A stretch of 5,360 nt of DNA from CAYUAG01 sp964554015. GTDB taxonomy: Bacteria; Zhuqueibacterota; QNDG01; CAYUAG01. The notes under the pieces are model-generated. The model did not search any database and had not been told where the DNA came from. It worked only from the letters and a program-made list of their open reading frames with translations. The position numbers and the translations under genes are program-made. The stretch lies in the NCBI GenBank assembly GCA_964554015.1, contig CAZKMO010000199.1, positions 1 through 5,360 of the forward strand. Direction: 5' to 3'. Shown in pieces: positions 1 to 5,360 of this stretch (position 1 is the first letter of the stretch; each line of letters opens with the position of its first letter).

Positions 1-5
1 TTTAT

Positions 6-34
6 TTGACTTTACCCCCTGATTCTTTTAAATT
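6..34 (+). promoter_or_regulatory. Weak sigma70-like promoter candidate upstream of rarA
   Basis: TTGACT at 6-11 is followed after 17 bases by TAAATT at 29-34, which matches four of six positions of the usual -10 box. Transcription would begin almost at the rarA ATG, giving a nearly leaderless message. That is unusual and lowers confidence. No purine-rich ribosome binding site lies before the ATG. The 40 bases before rarA also read open in one frame, ending LPPDSFKF with TAG at 36-38, and in another, ending LFDFTP with TGA at 20-22. Either could be the tail of an upstream co-directional gene, in which case the promoter match is accidental. Confidence 0.2.
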
Positions 35-40
35 TTAGGC

Positions 41-1381
41 ATGGATTTATTTGACCAGCAGAGGAAAAAAAATAAACAACAAGCAGCACCTCTCTCCGAC
101 AGAGTACGTCCTCAGACATTGGATGACTTTGTGGGGCAGGATCACCTGGTGAAAAAAGGAAGTATTTTAGGAGAAATCATTAAAAATAAAGAAATTCCTT
201 CCTTAATCTTCTGGGGTCCTCCCGGAGTGGGAAAAACCACTCTGGCCCGAATTATTGCTCATCAAACCCAATCTCTTTTTTCCCAAATAAGTGCCGTGGA
301 AGCTGGCCTCAAGGATGTCCGTAAAATAATGGATAGGGCAGAAGCTGTATTACAAGACCAGGGGACTAAAACCATCCTGTTCATTGATGAAATCCACCGT
401 TTCAACAAGGCCCAGCAGGATGCCCTGCTTCATTCTGTGGAAGAGGGAACCCTGGTACTTATCGGCGCTACCACCGAAAATCCTTCCTTCGAAGTAATCT
501 CTCCCCTTATTTCCCGCTGTCGGGTGTACCGGCTACATCCGCTTACCCAGGAAAACATTACAGAAATTATTAATCAAGCCCTGGAAAAGGACGAAAAAAT
601 TAAGAAATTGCACCCGGTGTTATCCCCGGAAATTAAAAAGATAATAGTGACCTATGCTGATGGAGACGCCCGCAAAGCCCTCAATACCCTGGAGCTGGCC
701 GTACAGATTGCACCAGAAAAACAGGGTAAAAGAATAGTTACTCGAGAGCATATTAAACAAATCCTGCAGAAAAGGATAATTTCCTATGATAAAAAAGGGG
801 ACTATCATTATGATACAATTTCAGCTTTCATAAAATCAGTACGGGGCTCTGATCCGGACGGAGCTGTCTACTGGCTGGCCCGCATGCTGGAAGCCGGAGA
901 AGATCCCCTCTTTATTGCCAGACGACTAATTGTGCTTGCTTCCGAGGACATAGGAAACGCTGATCCTGCCGGTATTATTATTGCTAATTCTGCCTTTCAG
1001 GCAGTGCATGCCATCGGTATGCCCGAAGCCAGGATCGTACTTTCCCAGGCTGCCACCTATCTTGCTTCCGCGCCCAAGAGTAATGCTGCCTATCTGGCCA
1101 TTGAAGAGGCCCAGAAAAAAGTGCGGAATACTACTCCTGAGGCGGTACCCCTACATTTAAGAAATGCGCCTACTAGTCTAATGAAGGAAATGGATTACGG
1201 AAAAGGATATAAATATGCTCATGATTATCCGGAAGGATTTGTGGAACAAGAATTTTTACCTGAAAGCTTAAAAAATTATATTTTTTATCAACCTAAAAAT
1301 ATCGGTAGTGAAAAAAATATAAAAAGCAGATTAGATAGATGGTGGAAAAAAAGAAAATCAAAAAATAAAGCCCCTAACTGA
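41..1381 (+). CDS. rarA: Replication-associated recombination protein A (RarA/MgsA), AAA+ ATPase
   Basis: RarA is a cytoplasmic clamp-loader-like AAA+ ATPase of the RarA/Mgs1/WRNIP1 family. It acts at stalled or damaged replication forks and on DNA ends, and is known to interact with SSB. The 446-residue length is normal for the family. Visible motifs in order: N-terminal MDLFDQ followed by LSDRVRPQTLDDFVGQDH (residues 18-35); Walker A GPPGVGKTT (59-67); Walker B LFIDEIHRF (113-121); sensor 1 GATTENPSF (142-150); arginine finger in SRCR (R159); sensor 2 GDARKALNTLE (208-218). The C-terminal tetramerisation part includes VRGSDPDGAVYWLARMLEAG (267-286), ASEDIGNADP (300-309) and MDYGKGYKYAHDYP (384-397). 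The tail is lysine-rich (RWWKKRKSKNK). The start is fixed by the family's MDLF N-terminus, though no Shine-Dalgarno is seen. It is first in a co-directional run of three genes, 29 bases before the ROK kinase. All catalytic residues are present, so it should be active. Confidence 0.96.
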   Translation: MDLFDQQRKKNKQQAAPLSDRVRPQTLDDFVGQDHLVKKGSILGEIIKNKEIPSLIFWGPPGVGKTTLARIIAHQTQSLFSQISAVEAGLKDVRKIMDRAEAVLQDQGTKTILFIDEIHRFNKAQQDALLHSVEEGTLVLIGATTENPSFEVISPLISRCRVYRLHPLTQENITEIINQALEKDEKIKKLHPVLSPEIKKIIVTYADGDARKALNTLELAVQIAPEKQGKRIVTREHIKQILQKRIISYDKKGDYHYDTISAFIKSVRGSDPDGAVYWLARMLEAGEDPLFIARRLIVLASEDIGNADPAGIIIANSAFQAVHAIGMPEARIVLSQAATYLASAPKSNAAYLAIEEAQKKVRNTTPEAVPLHLRNAPTSLMKEMDYGKGYKYAHDYPEGFVEQEFLPESLKNYIFYQPKNIGSEKNIKSRLDRWWKKRKSKNKAPN

Positions 1382-1390
1382 AAAAGTGTA

Positions 1391-1404
1391 AAGGGAAAGA
1401 GAGA
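1391..1404 (+). promoter_or_regulatory. Purine-rich ribosome binding region of the ROK kinase
   Basis: The stretch AAGGGAAAGAGAGA lies in the 29-base gap between rarA and the next ATG at 1411. Its 3' part (AGAGAGA, 1398-1404) ends six bases before the start codon, a usable Shine-Dalgarno distance. AAGGG at 1391-1395 matches the anti-SD better but is rather far from the ATG. It supports 1411 as the start and is the clearest ribosome-binding-like sequence in the window. Confidence 0.4.
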
Positions 1405-1410
1405 ACTCAT

Positions 1411-2370
1411 ATGGAAAACATATACTTAGGAATCGATGTAGGTGGTACTGCTATTAAAGCAGGTGCGGTAACTCCTGAAGGTATTATTATGGAAAAACAA
1501 ACAATATCAACGGAAGTTGACCAAGGAGTGGATCATGTAGTAGACAGGATAGCAGATGTCATAAAAAAACTTTCGGCAGTATTGGCATCAAACACCACAA
1601 TTGCGGGCATAGGATTAGGGATGCCGGGTCAAATTGATACTGAAAGAGGCATACTTCTCAACTCTCCCAATCTTCCTGCCTTCAAAAATATCGATGTACC
1701 AGCCCGACTTACATCTTATTTTAACCTGCCTATTGTATGGGATAATGATGCTAACCTGGCTGCTTTAGGGGAATTTACCTACGGAGCCGGTAAGGAGGTC
1801 TCGGAAATGATGTTAATTACTCTGGGCACTGGCATAGGCAGTGGTTTGATCTTAAGGGGTGAAATTTATCACGGCTGTAAGGGTTTCGGGGGAGAATTCG
1901 GACATCTTACTATCAATCCAGAGGGTCCTCCCTGCAACTGTGGTAGTAAAGGATGCGTAGAAGCATATGCGGGGACACAGGGAATACTCCGTACCTTTCG
2001 GGAAATTACTCAAGCCGGTACAGAATCAATCTTACCAGAAACAAATGATAATGAACTTACTCCCAAGGATATCAGTGATGCGGCCCAAAAGGGAGATAGG
2101 GCTGCCCGGGAGACCTTTAACCATGTGGGATTTTTCCTGGGAGTTGGTTTGGCAGGGGTGGTAAATTTATTAAATCTGGAAATGATAGTAGTGGGAGGAG
2201 GTATTGCCAAAGCCGGGGATTTAATTCTGGAACCGGTTCGAAAGTCAGTTAAGCAATATGCTCTTATCGATCCCGGGAAAATAATAAAAATAGTTCCTTC
2301 CAAACTGGGTAATACAGCCGGTCTGGTTGGTGCAGCGCATCTGGCAAGATTGGCAGTAGAAAATAAGTGA
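1411..2370 (+). CDS. ROK-family sugar kinase, probably glucokinase
   Basis: This protein likely phosphorylates glucose to glucose-6-phosphate with ATP (EC 2.7.1.2) in the cytoplasm, feeding glycolysis. At 319 residues it has the normal length for a single-domain-pair ROK kinase. It has no N-terminal helix-turn-helix, so it is an enzyme rather than a ROK repressor such as NagC or Mlc. Motifs: phosphate-binding DVGGT (residues 9-13); GLGMPGQID (68-76); catalytic DNDAN with the probable base Asp113 (111-115); second phosphate loop LGTGIGSGL (138-146); sugar-binding GEFGH (E162, H165); zinc motif CNCGSKGCVE (C175, C177, C182 with H165, and E184 for the sugar); adenosine-side VVGGGIAKAGD (260-270). 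The SPNLPAF block (85-91) is common in glucokinases. Related ROK enzymes act on N-acetylglucosamine, N-acetylmannosamine, fructose or allose, so the substrate is inferred. The gene lies 29 bases after rarA and its TGA is four bases before the lptD ATG, suggesting one transcript. Confidence 0.93.
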   Translation: MENIYLGIDVGGTAIKAGAVTPEGIIMEKQTISTEVDQGVDHVVDRIADVIKKLSAVLASNTTIAGIGLGMPGQIDTERGILLNSPNLPAFKNIDVPARLTSYFNLPIVWDNDANLAALGEFTYGAGKEVSEMMLITLGTGIGSGLILRGEIYHGCKGFGGEFGHLTINPEGPPCNCGSKGCVEAYAGTQGILRTFREITQAGTESILPETNDNELTPKDISDAAQKGDRAARETFNHVGFFLGVGLAGVVNLLNLEMIVVGGGIAKAGDLILEPVRKSVKQYALIDPGKIIKIVPSKLGNTAGLVGAAHLARLAVENK

Positions 2371-2374
2371 GATA

Positions 2375-4792
2375 ATGCATTCTTTAAAAAATATTTTTAT
2401 ATTTTTTTTTATACTCTCCGGAGCCTTATACCTCAGGGGTGAAAGCCAAGAAATAAGCTATCCGGATACTGTGGATACCTTACCCAGTATCATATTATCT
2501 GACTCCCTGAAGACAGATTCTTTGCAAACTGATAGCCAGAAAACGAAACCGAGTGTCCAGGCTCCTATACAATATGAAGCAGAAAAAATCTATAATTCCC
2601 TGGATATGAAACAAACTATTCTTTCCGGGAAAGCTAAAATCACCTATCAGGATATTATACTAAAGGCAGCCAAAATTACAGTTGACTGGGACGAAAATCT
2701 TATGCATGCTGAGGGCAGAAAAGATTCGGTCTGGGTGAAAAATAAAGAAACCGGTGATTCCCTTAAAACCGAACAATGGATTGGTCTTCCCGAATTTTCC
2801 GAGGCAGGTGATGTGATGACAGGTGAAAAAATGGATTTTAATTTTAAAACAAAAAAGGGGAGAGTAATTAAAGGAAGGACCGTATTTGAACAAGGGTACT
2901 ACCGGGGAAATACCTTAAAGATGGCTAAACCAAAACTTTTATACATTGAAGATGCCCGATTTACTACCTGTGATCTGGAAGAACCACATTTTCATTTCTG
3001 GGCTAAAAAAATGAGAATAGATGTAAATAAAAAAGTCATCGCCAAACCACTGGTAATGTACTTAGGGAATATTCCAGTCGCTGCTTTACCTTTTCTCTAT
3101 TTTCCCATCCGTAAGGGGAGAAAATCCGGTTTTATCATCCCTCGCTATGGGGAAAGCAGTCTGCAGGGACGGTATCTCAGTGATTTCGGGTATTACTGGG
3201 CTGCCAGTGATTACTGGGATGTTAAGACAACGGTAGATTATTTTGAAAAAAGCGGATTTGTTCTTAAAGGCCGATTAAACTATAATATTCTCTATAAATT
3301 ACGGGGTGCTGTTTCCGGTTCCTGGACCAGAAAGGACTTTGACATCTCCGGCACCAAAGAAAGAAGGTGGAACCTCAATATTAATCATTCTCAAACCATC
3401 AATCCCACCTTTTCTCTGAATATTAGCGGCTCCTTTGTCAGCTCCGGTAGTATATACAAAGACCTCAGTGCCAACAGAAGCTTGCGGCTTAAAAACACCA
3501 TCTACTCCAATGCTACCTTAAGAAAGGATTTAAGTGGTTCCAAAAACATTATTATAAATCTAAGCCAGACCCGTAATTTAACCACAGACGAAATTGAAGA
3601 AACCCTGCCCAGAATAACATTTTCCGGGGGTACATTACCTCTTTTTAAAAGACCGGAAGAAAAAGAAAATATGAGATGGTATCATAATATAAATATCTCC
3701 TATTCCTCGGAGGCCAAATTCCAAAGGCAAAAAGACCTGCAGGGTGATTCCACCTTTAAAACCACTCGTGATCTGGGATGGGACCACAATATTAACATTT
3801 CAAGTCCCCAAAAACTCTTTACCTATCTTACCTGGAATCCTCATATTAAATATGATGAAACCTGGTATGCTAAGCAAAGGGATTATTATCTTGATCCTGT
3901 AACCAAAACCATAGCGTCCAGAGAAAAAGAAGGGTTCTACTCGCTTCGTACTTTCCAATTTTCCTCTTCCTTCAGTACAAAACTCTACGGAACCTTTAAT
4001 CCTTTTTTTCTCAAAAATACCTCCTTCCGGCATGTGATTACTCCCAATATCTCCTATAATTATCGCCCCGATTTTTCCGATGATATATGGGGATACTACC
4101 AAACCGTCCGGGATTCTCTGGGTCAAGAACAACAATATGATCATTTTCAAGGAGGAATGTATGGTTCCACTCCTGTAGGGGAGCAAAGAGCTGTTTCCCT
4201 GAGTTTGCGAAACCTTTTTCAGATGAAAACCGGTAAAGCGGACAGCACCAAAAAATTCGATCTATTTGCATGGAATCTTTCCACCAGCTATAACTGGAAA
4301 GCAAAACAATTTCCCCTGAGTGATTTACGCTCAACCATTAATGCAAGTCCTATCCGCAATCTTAATCTAAGTCTGAATTCCACCTATTCTTTTTATAAGA
4401 CAGATACCTCCGGGAAAAAAATTTCCTACCTGTATATTGATGATATAAACTGGAAAAATCCCTTAAGTTTTTTTAGTACACAACTATTCAGGCAAACTCG
4501 ATTTAATTTCAATATTAGTTTTCAGCTGCAGGGAAAGCTGCTCTCGGGTAAGGATAATAGGAAGGAAAATGAACCATCCCTTCCTGAAACAACTGATCAA
4601 TCCTTAAATACAGAACCAGGTATTATTACTGGTGATCAATATGAAAATAATCAGCAAATATCAAATTTCGCTATTCCCTGGAATTTAAATGTCTCTCTTC
4701 GATATAGTCTTTCTAAAACCAATCCGCTGAATCCTTATAAAACTTTTTATATGGAAACAAATTTAAACTTTAATTTAATTATTAACAAATAA
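2375..4792 (+). CDS. lptD: LPS-assembly protein LptD (OstA/Imp), apparently shortened at the C-terminus
   Basis: LptD is the outer-membrane beta-barrel that, with LptE, inserts lipopolysaccharide into the outer leaflet. An N-terminal signal peptide is visible: MHSLKN, then hydrophobic IFIFFFILSGALYL (7-20), with cleavage probably near residues 22-25. A Ser/Thr/Asp-rich linker (about 28-60) leads to an OstA/LptA-like beta domain (about 66-200, e.g. ILSGKAKITYQDIILKA). LptD hallmarks follow: TTCDLEEPHFHF (197-208), GNIPVAALPFLYFPIRKGRK (231-250) running into SGFIIPRYGESSLQGRYL, and FRHVITPNISYNYRPDF (551-567). Residues from about 270 onward have the alternating aromatic/polar pattern of barrel strands. 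Only one cysteine is seen (C199). The protein ends at 805 in NLNFNLIINK. From memory, homologues continue for several tens of residues with a WKI-type strand and an RDLHCWE-like block, which are absent here. The frame may therefore be truncated, and barrel closure would be doubtful. The ATG sits four bases after the kinase stop, preceded only by a weak GTGAG. Confidence 0.9.
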   Translation: MHSLKNIFIFFFILSGALYLRGESQEISYPDTVDTLPSIILSDSLKTDSLQTDSQKTKPSVQAPIQYEAEKIYNSLDMKQTILSGKAKITYQDIILKAAKITVDWDENLMHAEGRKDSVWVKNKETGDSLKTEQWIGLPEFSEAGDVMTGEKMDFNFKTKKGRVIKGRTVFEQGYYRGNTLKMAKPKLLYIEDARFTTCDLEEPHFHFWAKKMRIDVNKKVIAKPLVMYLGNIPVAALPFLYFPIRKGRKSGFIIPRYGESSLQGRYLSDFGYYWAASDYWDVKTTVDYFEKSGFVLKGRLNYNILYKLRGAVSGSWTRKDFDISGTKERRWNLNINHSQTINPTFSLNISGSFVSSGSIYKDLSANRSLRLKNTIYSNATLRKDLSGSKNIIINLSQTRNLTTDEIEETLPRITFSGGTLPLFKRPEEKENMRWYHNINISYSSEAKFQRQKDLQGDSTFKTTRDLGWDHNINISSPQKLFTYLTWNPHIKYDETWYAKQRDYYLDPVTKTIASREKEGFYSLRTFQFSSSFSTKLYGTFNPFFLKNTSFRHVITPNISYNYRPDFSDDIWGYYQTVRDSLGQEQQYDHFQGGMYGSTPVGEQRAVSLSLRNLFQMKTGKADSTKKFDLFAWNLSTSYNWKAKQFPLSDLRSTINASPIRNLNLSLNSTYSFYKTDTSGKKISYLYIDDINWKNPLSFFSTQLFRQTRFNFNISFQLQGKLLSGKDNRKENEPSLPETTDQSLNTEPGIITGDQYENNQQISNFAIPWNLNVSLRYSLSKTNPLNPYKTFYMETNLNFNLIINK

Positions 4793-4812
4793 ATCCTACT
4801 GATTAGCAGGGT
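4793..4812 (+). terminator. Weak hairpin just after lptD, possible terminator
   Basis: Immediately after the TAA, ATCCTACT (4793-4800) can pair with AGCAGGGT (4805-4812) around a GATT loop. This gives an eight-pair stem with one A-C mismatch and one G-T pair. The following bases, CTTATTCT, are T-rich but not a continuous T run. It could end the rarA-kinase-lptD transcript, but the stem is imperfect and the call is weak. Confidence 0.3.
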
Positions 4813-4826
4813 CTTATTCTAGAGTC

Positions 4827-4838
4827 ATAGGTCAAATT
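4827..4838 (+). repeat. 12-base direct repeat, copy 1
   Basis: ATAGGTCAAATT occurs here and again at 5343-5354, at the start region of the minus-strand gene. Allowing a two-base insertion, the match extends leftward to TCAT. The two copies flank about 500 bases that include the whole gene-poor stretch and the visible minus-strand gene. A match this long in so short a region is somewhat unlikely by chance, but AT-richness makes it possible. Confidence 0.35.
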
Positions 4839-4911
4839 CACATCAAACATTGCATATCATTAGCTGTCACAGCCAAGAGTTTACAAGTGAAAGTTTAAAT
4901 TTAAGGTGTAG

Positions 4912-4999
4912 CTATGCTAAAATAACCGTCCATTTTTCATATTTCAGAATTCCTTTTCAACTTAACGGTGGAACTCACTGTTTTTTGCAAAGAGCATAG
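4912..4999. repeat. Imperfect inverted repeat in the intergenic stretch
   Basis: CTATGCT (4912-4918) is the exact reverse complement of AGCATAG (4993-4999). Inside these arms, AAAATAAC (4919-4926) is nearly complementary to GTTTTTTG (4980-4987) after looping out about five bases. The result would be a long interrupted stem enclosing about 50 bases. It could be a folded RNA, the remains of a small element, or chance in AT-rich DNA. Confidence 0.3.
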
Positions 5000-5001
5000 A
5001 C

Positions 5002-5020
5002 AAAAATCCAGTGTACTGAT
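5002..5020 (-). terminator. Weak hairpin plus T run after the minus-strand gene
   Basis: Read on the minus strand, 20 bases past the TAA, ATCAG and CTGGAT can pair around a TACA loop, with one bulged G, followed directly by a run of five T. The short stem, the bulge and the small T run make it a weak candidate terminator for the convergent gene. Confidence 0.25.
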
Positions 5021-5039
5021 TGGTAGTCAGAACTTATTT

Positions 5040-5342
5040 TTACCACTCCGCGATATCTTCAAAATGAGAATCAAAAAACTGTTCAACAACTTCTTTTAGT
5101 ACATCAAATACGACTTGCTCATTTCCAATCATTGGTATAACGTTATTCAAGAAATCTGTGTTATTTTCACTCAAGGCAAAAAGGCAAGCTTTGGCAAGGT
5201 AGTATTTTCTGGTGTCGCTAATTTTTGAACTTCCTGAAGAACATTTGTTTTGGCATGAGTGGAAAATTCCACTTATCGCTCCCTGTGCTTGGAATGTTAA
5301 TTTTTTCTCATCGGCAGACATATCCCAAAACTTATCGTTCAT
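5040..5342 (-). CDS. Hypothetical protein of about 100 residues, start uncertain, possibly partial
   Basis: I do not recognise this protein. From the ATG at 5342 it reads MNDKFWDMSADEKKLTF at the start and ends FDSHFEDIAEW before TAA. The frame stays open upstream through a TTG at 5351 to the window edge, so the true start may lie outside. Neither start has a visible Shine-Dalgarno. No signal peptide or membrane segment is seen. The sequence looks soluble and mainly helical, with an acidic C-terminal half (VVFDVLKEVVEQFFDSHFED). A small polar patch with two cysteines (HSCQNKCSSGSSK, around residues 28-40) could be a loop, but two cysteines are too few to argue for metal binding. The gene converges on lptD across 247 bases. 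Its coherent composition and length favour a real gene. It could be part of an accessory or foreign segment, and no function is proposed. Confidence 0.6.
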   Translation of the reverse strand: MNDKFWDMSADEKKLTFQAQGAISGIFHSCQNKCSSGSSKISDTRKYYLAKACLFALSENNTDFLNNVIPMIGNEQVVFDVLKEVVEQFFDSHFEDIAEW

Positions 5343-5354
5343 ATAGGTCAAATT
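5343..5354 (+). repeat. 12-base direct repeat, copy 2
   Basis: This second copy of ATAGGTCAAATT lies directly against the ATG of the minus-strand hypothetical gene; the other is at 4827-4838. On the minus strand both read AATTTGACCTAT. In copy 1 the final AT, followed by G, forms an ATG that opens a four-codon frame ending in TAA. That could be a broken remnant of a similar gene start, or coincidence. Confidence 0.35.
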
Positions 5355-5360
5355 TTTGCC

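Larger units (their letters stand above)
4793..5039. other. Gene-poor stretch between lptD and the convergent minus-strand gene
   Basis: All six frames here are broken by frequent stops. The longest ATG-started frames are about a dozen codons or fewer, and none has a recognisable motif. The stretch contains a hairpin after lptD, another after the minus-strand gene, a short palindrome GCTGTCACAGC (4863-4873), a seven-base inverted repeat pair (4912-4918 and 4993-4999), and a copy of a 12-base word repeated near the window end. No transposase fragment, tRNA or riboswitch is seen. No integron attC site is present, since only one half of the paired core boxes can be found. Confidence 0.6.

Noticed and set aside
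620..893. Short minus-strand frames opposite rarA (620-808)
   Set aside because: The region is antisense to the conserved sensor 2 part of RarA, and no coding signal was seen.
1967..2164. Overlapping + strand frame of 65 codons inside the ROK kinase
   Set aside because: It is an alternate frame within the zinc-motif region of the kinase, with no independent support.
2010..2303. Minus-strand open frame of 97 codons inside the ROK kinase
   Set aside because: It lies wholly opposite conserved kinase sequence and has no motifs or plausible start context.
3800..4334. Two overlapping minus-strand open frames (about 128 and 98 codons) inside lptD
   Set aside because: They are antisense to well-supported lptD codons including the FRHVITPNISYNYRPDF hallmark, overlap each other, and show no recognisable domain. 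They are shadow frames.
4793..5039. Missing lptD C-terminus in another frame (simple frameshift)
   Set aside because: All three forward frames contain early stops and nothing resembling the expected WKI strand or RDLHCWE block.
4793..5039. Insertion-sequence end or miniature transposable element
   Set aside because: Repeats are short and imperfect, with no paired terminal inverted repeats bounded by a target duplication and no transposase fragment.
4955..5040. Integron attC site after the minus-strand gene
   Set aside because: A core-like word GTTAAGT is present on the minus strand (4960-4966), but no partner RYYYAAC box or symmetric stem accompanies it.

Overview
The window comes from an AT-rich diderm bacterium that makes lipopolysaccharide. 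The best clue is the third gene, a long LptD (LPS assembly) protein. Its sequence style resembles homologues from the Bacteroidota/Ignavibacteria/Calditrichota/Marinimicrobia/Cloacimonadota (FCB) side of the tree rather than Proteobacteria. It has one cysteine, an N-terminal OstA-like part and the block TTCDLEEPHFHF. This placement rests on remembered family patterns, not a search.

Positions 41-4792 hold three genes on the + strand, closely packed and probably co-transcribed. They are rarA, an AAA+ ATPase acting at stalled replication forks; a ROK-family sugar kinase with the full zinc motif, most likely a glucokinase; and lptD, the outer-membrane LPS translocon. The gaps are 29 and 4 bases. 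Each product is recognisable, but the three belong to different processes (fork maintenance, sugar phosphorylation, envelope assembly). The arrangement looks like an ordinary housekeeping operon, not a dedicated system.

The right end differs. The lptD reading frame stops at 4792, apparently before the conserved C-terminal strands expected for this family, and no other frame just downstream restores them. A 247-base gene-poor stretch (4793-5039) follows, containing short inverted and direct repeats and two weak terminator-like hairpins. Last is a convergent minus-strand gene of about 100 codons with no recognised family, still open at the window edge. The simplest reading is a break in lptD near 4780, from a real rearrangement or insertion or from an assembly join. 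A natural lineage-specific C-terminus is also possible.

I found no RNA gene, CRISPR array, transposase or clear insertion-sequence end. I see no convincing evidence of an undescribed system. The lptD 3' end and the adjoining segment most deserve checking.
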